A stretch of DNA of 64,000 nt from Chloroflexota bacterium (lineage in GTDB: Bacteria; Chloroflexota; Anaerolineae; Caldilineales; Caldilineaceae): the NCBI GenBank assembly GCA_016861025.1, contig BOKO01000005.1, positions 296,278-360,277 of the forward strand. The letters run 5' to 3'. Each line of letters opens with the position of its first letter. Position 1 is the stretch's first letter. Below, in pieces: positions 61,889 through 64,000 of this stretch. The position numbers were made by a program, and so were the translations under genes. Below the pieces are notes generated by a model that searched no databases, was not told the DNA's origin, and saw only the letters and a list, made by a program, of their open reading frames with translations.

Positions 61889-63697
61889 TCACCACGCAAT
61901 GTGCATCACATGCTGCGGGTCGTTGACCGGCGCCAGGACGATGCCGCCCAGGAAGCCCTGCACGCGATGGCCTGCGCTCACAAATTCCGCCGTCACCGGC
62001 ATGCCCAGCCCGACGCGGCGCGCGTATTCCGCCAATACGGAGCCGGGGCGCAGCTCGACGCCGGCGCGGCTCCACGCGCCGCTGCGAATTACTTCGAGCA
62101 CGGCGGGCGGCAAATCGCTCGCGGCGGCGCGAGGAGCTGGCGTTGCTGCGGCTTCGGGCGCGGGCGCCGCCTGTCCTCCACCAGAAACAAAAGGCAGGAA
62201 GATGTTGAAGTCGCCGGTTGTGGGCGGTTGGGGCGTCGGTTCGATCGGCGGCTGCTCCACGCGCACGGCCTGCCAGACAACGAAGGTGGAGATGTGCATG
62301 TTGGCGGGCATGCCGCCGCCGCACATCACCTCGGCGGGCAGGCCACGCGGCGTCCAGCACCATGGCCCTTGCTCGCCGCGTTCGGGCACATAGCTGGAGC
62401 CGAACATGACGATATTGCCCCAGCCCGACTTGTCCTTTGTAATCGGGTAGCGATGATCGCCCGGACCGCGCGCATAGCCGTCATACGTCGGGTCGCCCAG
62501 TTTGTCGAAGCCGTCTGACCAGTAGAGCAATTCATGGTTTTTGAGCTTGTTGCCGTTTAGGTCGAGGATCAAAGTAAAGAGATGATGGTCGGCGCCGGCG
62601 TCATCGAAATATTCCGGATCGCCCAGCGGCTTGAGATAGGCGTCGCGCGCCCACTGGTCAATGCCGCCGTAGATGTTCGACGGCTCCCAACTGCTATCGC
62701 GTGTGGTGAAGACATCTTTGATGACATAAATGACATTGTCGGGTCCAACCGTGGGATGGTCGGGGCGTTCGGCAAGTGTTTTGATCGACAGGTTCATCGG
62801 GCCGACCCACGCGCCCAGCCGCCGTTCGATAGGCGGCGTTGGCGTTGGCGGTTCAGGCGTCGGTGGTTCAGGCGTCGGCGGTTCAGGCGTAGGTGGCTCA
62901 GGCGTCGGCGGCTCTGGTGTGGGTGGTTCTTCGGCGCCGACTGTTGTTTGCTGCCACACGGCGAAGATGGAAATGTTTTGTCCATCGACCGGTCTGCCGC
63001 CGCCGCAAAGCGTTTCCGCCTGGCCTTCTGGCGCCCAACACCATACACCCTGTTGTCCACTCGTCGGGTCATAGTTGCTGCTGCTAAACAGGGTGAACGA
63101 CGCCCAGCCCGTATTGTTTTGCGTAAAACGGCTATCAGGATTGGCAGGATCGAAGCGGTTGGTGAAGCGGATAACCTGCCCGCCGAGCAGCGCGCCGCCA
63201 GCGTCGAGTACGGCTGCGTAGAGATGGCTCTGTTTCTGTAGCTCCATCATCTGTGCAGGATTCTGGTAGGCGTCCTTTGCCCATTGTGGGATCGCATAGC
63301 GAGCGCCGGTGACTTCCCATGAACCGTCGATGGTTGTGAAGACATCCTTGAGTCGATAGATGGCGCTGCCCTGCGGCGGGGATTCGACTGCCTGGACGCT
63401 GAGGTTAAGGTCGTCGAACCATTCAGTCAAACGACGGGCGACAGTGGTTGTAGTCATAAGGGCGCCTCCTGGATGCTGCGCTATAGTTGAAGATGGATGT
63501 GCTGACGATGATGGCGCTGGTTGCGCCGCGCCTTGTGCATGAGCAAGGCCGGATGGTTCTACATACATCGGAGAGAGCAGAGTGATAGAAAGCACGCTCA
63601 GGAGAATAGCAGTTGCGCCTCGGAATCTGTTGGGTGTGAGAGATCTGATGAACGGCAACGCCGGATCGATTCTGGTAATTAGCCGAGACGTGGTCAT
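61889..63697 (-). CDS. Secreted protein with two copies of an unfamiliar domain and a PPTPE linker
   Basis: The 602-residue form (ATG at 63697) has a signal-like segment (FRGATAILLSVLSITLLSP, then AHAQG), while an internal ATG at 63457 follows a perfect AGGAGG and would give a form without signal. Two domains of about 165 residues follow. Each has LNLS(V/I), DVFTT.D.SWE, Q(W)A(K/R)DAY, a GWASF/GWGNI turn, GVWCWAP/GPWCWTP and C-G-G-G, ending ISIFAVWQ / ISTFVVWQ. They are joined by six PPTPE units (62834-62935). A Pro/Ala-rich C-terminal segment and a last 80-residue tail follow. Probably cell-surface; no known enzyme motif. Confidence 0.72.
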   Translation of the reverse strand: MTTSRLITRIDPALPFIRSLTPNRFRGATAILLSVLSITLLSPMYVEPSGLAHAQGAAQPAPSSSAHPSSTIAQHPGGALMTTTTVARRLTEWFDDLNLSVQAVESPPQGSAIYRLKDVFTTIDGSWEVTGARYAIPQWAKDAYQNPAQMMELQKQSHLYAAVLDAGGALLGGQVIRFTNRFDPANPDSRFTQNNTGWASFTLFSSSNYDPTSGQQGVWCWAPEGQAETLCGGGRPVDGQNISIFAVWQQTTVGAEEPPTPEPPTPEPPTPEPPTPEPPTPEPPTPTPPIERRLGAWVGPMNLSIKTLAERPDHPTVGPDNVIYVIKDVFTTRDSSWEPSNIYGGIDQWARDAYLKPLGDPEYFDDAGADHHLFTLILDLNGNKLKNHELLYWSDGFDKLGDPTYDGYARGPGDHRYPITKDKSGWGNIVMFGSSYVPERGEQGPWCWTPRGLPAEVMCGGGMPANMHISTFVVWQAVRVEQPPIEPTPQPPTTGDFNIFLPFVSGGGQAAPAPEAAATPAPRAAASDLPPAVLEVIRSGAWSRAGVELRPGSVLAEYARRVGLGMPVTAEFVSAGHRVQGFLGGIVLAPVNDPQHVMHIAW

Positions 63698-63715
63698 AAA
63701 TCGAAAAGTGGGAAA

Positions 63716-63746
63716 AGCCGCACCCTGAAGTAGTCAAAGTGCGGCT
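63716..63746. repeat. 8-bp stem-loop upstream of the transposase gene
   Basis: AGCCGCAC (63716-63723) pairs with GTGCGGCT (63739-63746) over a 15-base loop. It stands just ahead of the transposase start and may mark the left end of the element or block readthrough into it. No terminal inverted repeat can be confirmed, as the right end lies outside the window. Confidence 0.45.
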
Positions 63747-63797
63747 ACCTCCGTAGCATAGTAGTTGCGAAACCGGTCTACACCAGGAGGCAACGAC

Positions 63798-64000
63798 ATG
63801 CTACATCGAGAACCACTCCTTGTCACCTTGTTGAAGTTGGTAGATGAGATTCCGTGGTCACAGGAATCGGCGCAACGCCGGCGCGGTCGGCCAAACGTGT
63901 ATTCAGAACGATTGATTGTCAAAGCATTGGTCATCATGATCATCCGACGTCTATACACAGCCTACAGTCTGTTGGCATTTCTGCAGCAAGACACCGACCT
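63798..64000 (+). CDS. Transposase, 5' part, running off the window edge
   Basis: The ATG at 63798 is seven bases after AGGAGG and the frame stays open to the right edge (67 codons). The product MLHREPLLVTLLKLVDEIP..RRRGRPNVYSERLIVKALVIMIIRRLYTAYSLLAFLQQDT resembles the N-terminus of IS4/DDE-type transposases common in Chloroflexota (GRPxxYSDRLxxKALxIMIxRRL). The rest is not visible. Confidence 0.75.
   Translation, partial: MLHREPLLVTLLKLVDEIPWSQESAQRRRGRPNVYSERLIVKALVIMIIRRLYTAYSLLAFLQQDTD

Noticed and set aside
62834..62935. CRISPR-like short repeats
   Set aside because: The 15-base units encode PPTPE in frame within a secreted protein and have no spacers.

Overview
The window looks like a chromosomal segment of a high-GC, free-living, polysaccharide-degrading bacterium, most likely a member of the Chloroflexota (Caldilinea or Anaerolineae-like). 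The basis is the combination of an orphan SpoVS protein, a BTAD-ATPase-TPR regulator, an ECF42 sigma factor with its DGPF partner, PMT-type membrane glycosyltransferases, many low-complexity dispersed palindromes, and Chloroflexota-style transposase remnants. This taxonomic call is an inference from gene content. No rRNA, tRNA or CRISPR locus was recognised.

Layout. 0-6 kb: the 3' part of a fused FAD oxidase/Fe-S oxidoreductase, then debris and secreted proteins (HigA relic, repeat-bearing lipoprotein, IS630 relic, CARDB lipoprotein, broken AAA+ ATPase of the contractile-injection type). 6-11.5 kb: a large BTAD regulator and an uncharacterised basic-tailed protein. 11.6-20.6 kb: an arabinoside-utilisation unit on the minus strand (LacI regulator, sugar-binding lipoprotein, two permeases, GH51 arabinofuranosidase, GH2 glycosidase) with a near-consensus promoter and a palindromic operator. 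20.6-20.8 kb: a MITE-like element. 21-25.8 kb: a TauABC/SsuABC-type transporter operon ending in a D-aminoacylase-like amidohydrolase with an AbrB-like antitoxin inside. 26-28.5 kb: secreted and membrane proteins. 28.5-33.6 kb: glycosyltransferase, tyrS behind a promoter, long leader and terminator, aldo/keto reductase, groES, glutaredoxin.

34-46.6 kb is the most distinctive region. It is a co-directional polyol/ketose catabolic cluster: FGGY kinase, SorC regulator, GpsA-like dehydrogenase, iron-type alcohol dehydrogenase, SDR, a PTS-type DhaK-DhaL pair, an 843-residue DhaM-HPr-EI fusion containing the whole phosphorelay, a second DhaK-DhaL pair of a different subtype, and SpoVS. The likely logic is oxidation of a short polyol by the dehydrogenases, PEP-dependent phosphorylation of the ketose by DhaKLM, and a parallel FGGY-kinase/GpsA-like route through a polyol phosphate. 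The substrate (glycerol, a tetritol or another polyol) cannot be read from the sequence.

46.6-64 kb: ECF42/DGPF pair, GH3 glycosidase, a membrane protein, a tightly packed leuB-ppc-HAD-cimA operon (citramalate route toward isoleucine), a URO-D-like protein, a RelE/ParE-type toxin-antitoxin pair, an amidohydrolase deaminase, a large secreted protein with two copies of an unfamiliar domain, and the start of a transposase running off the right edge. At least four families of short dispersed repeats are scattered through the window, and some have entered coding sequences in frame.
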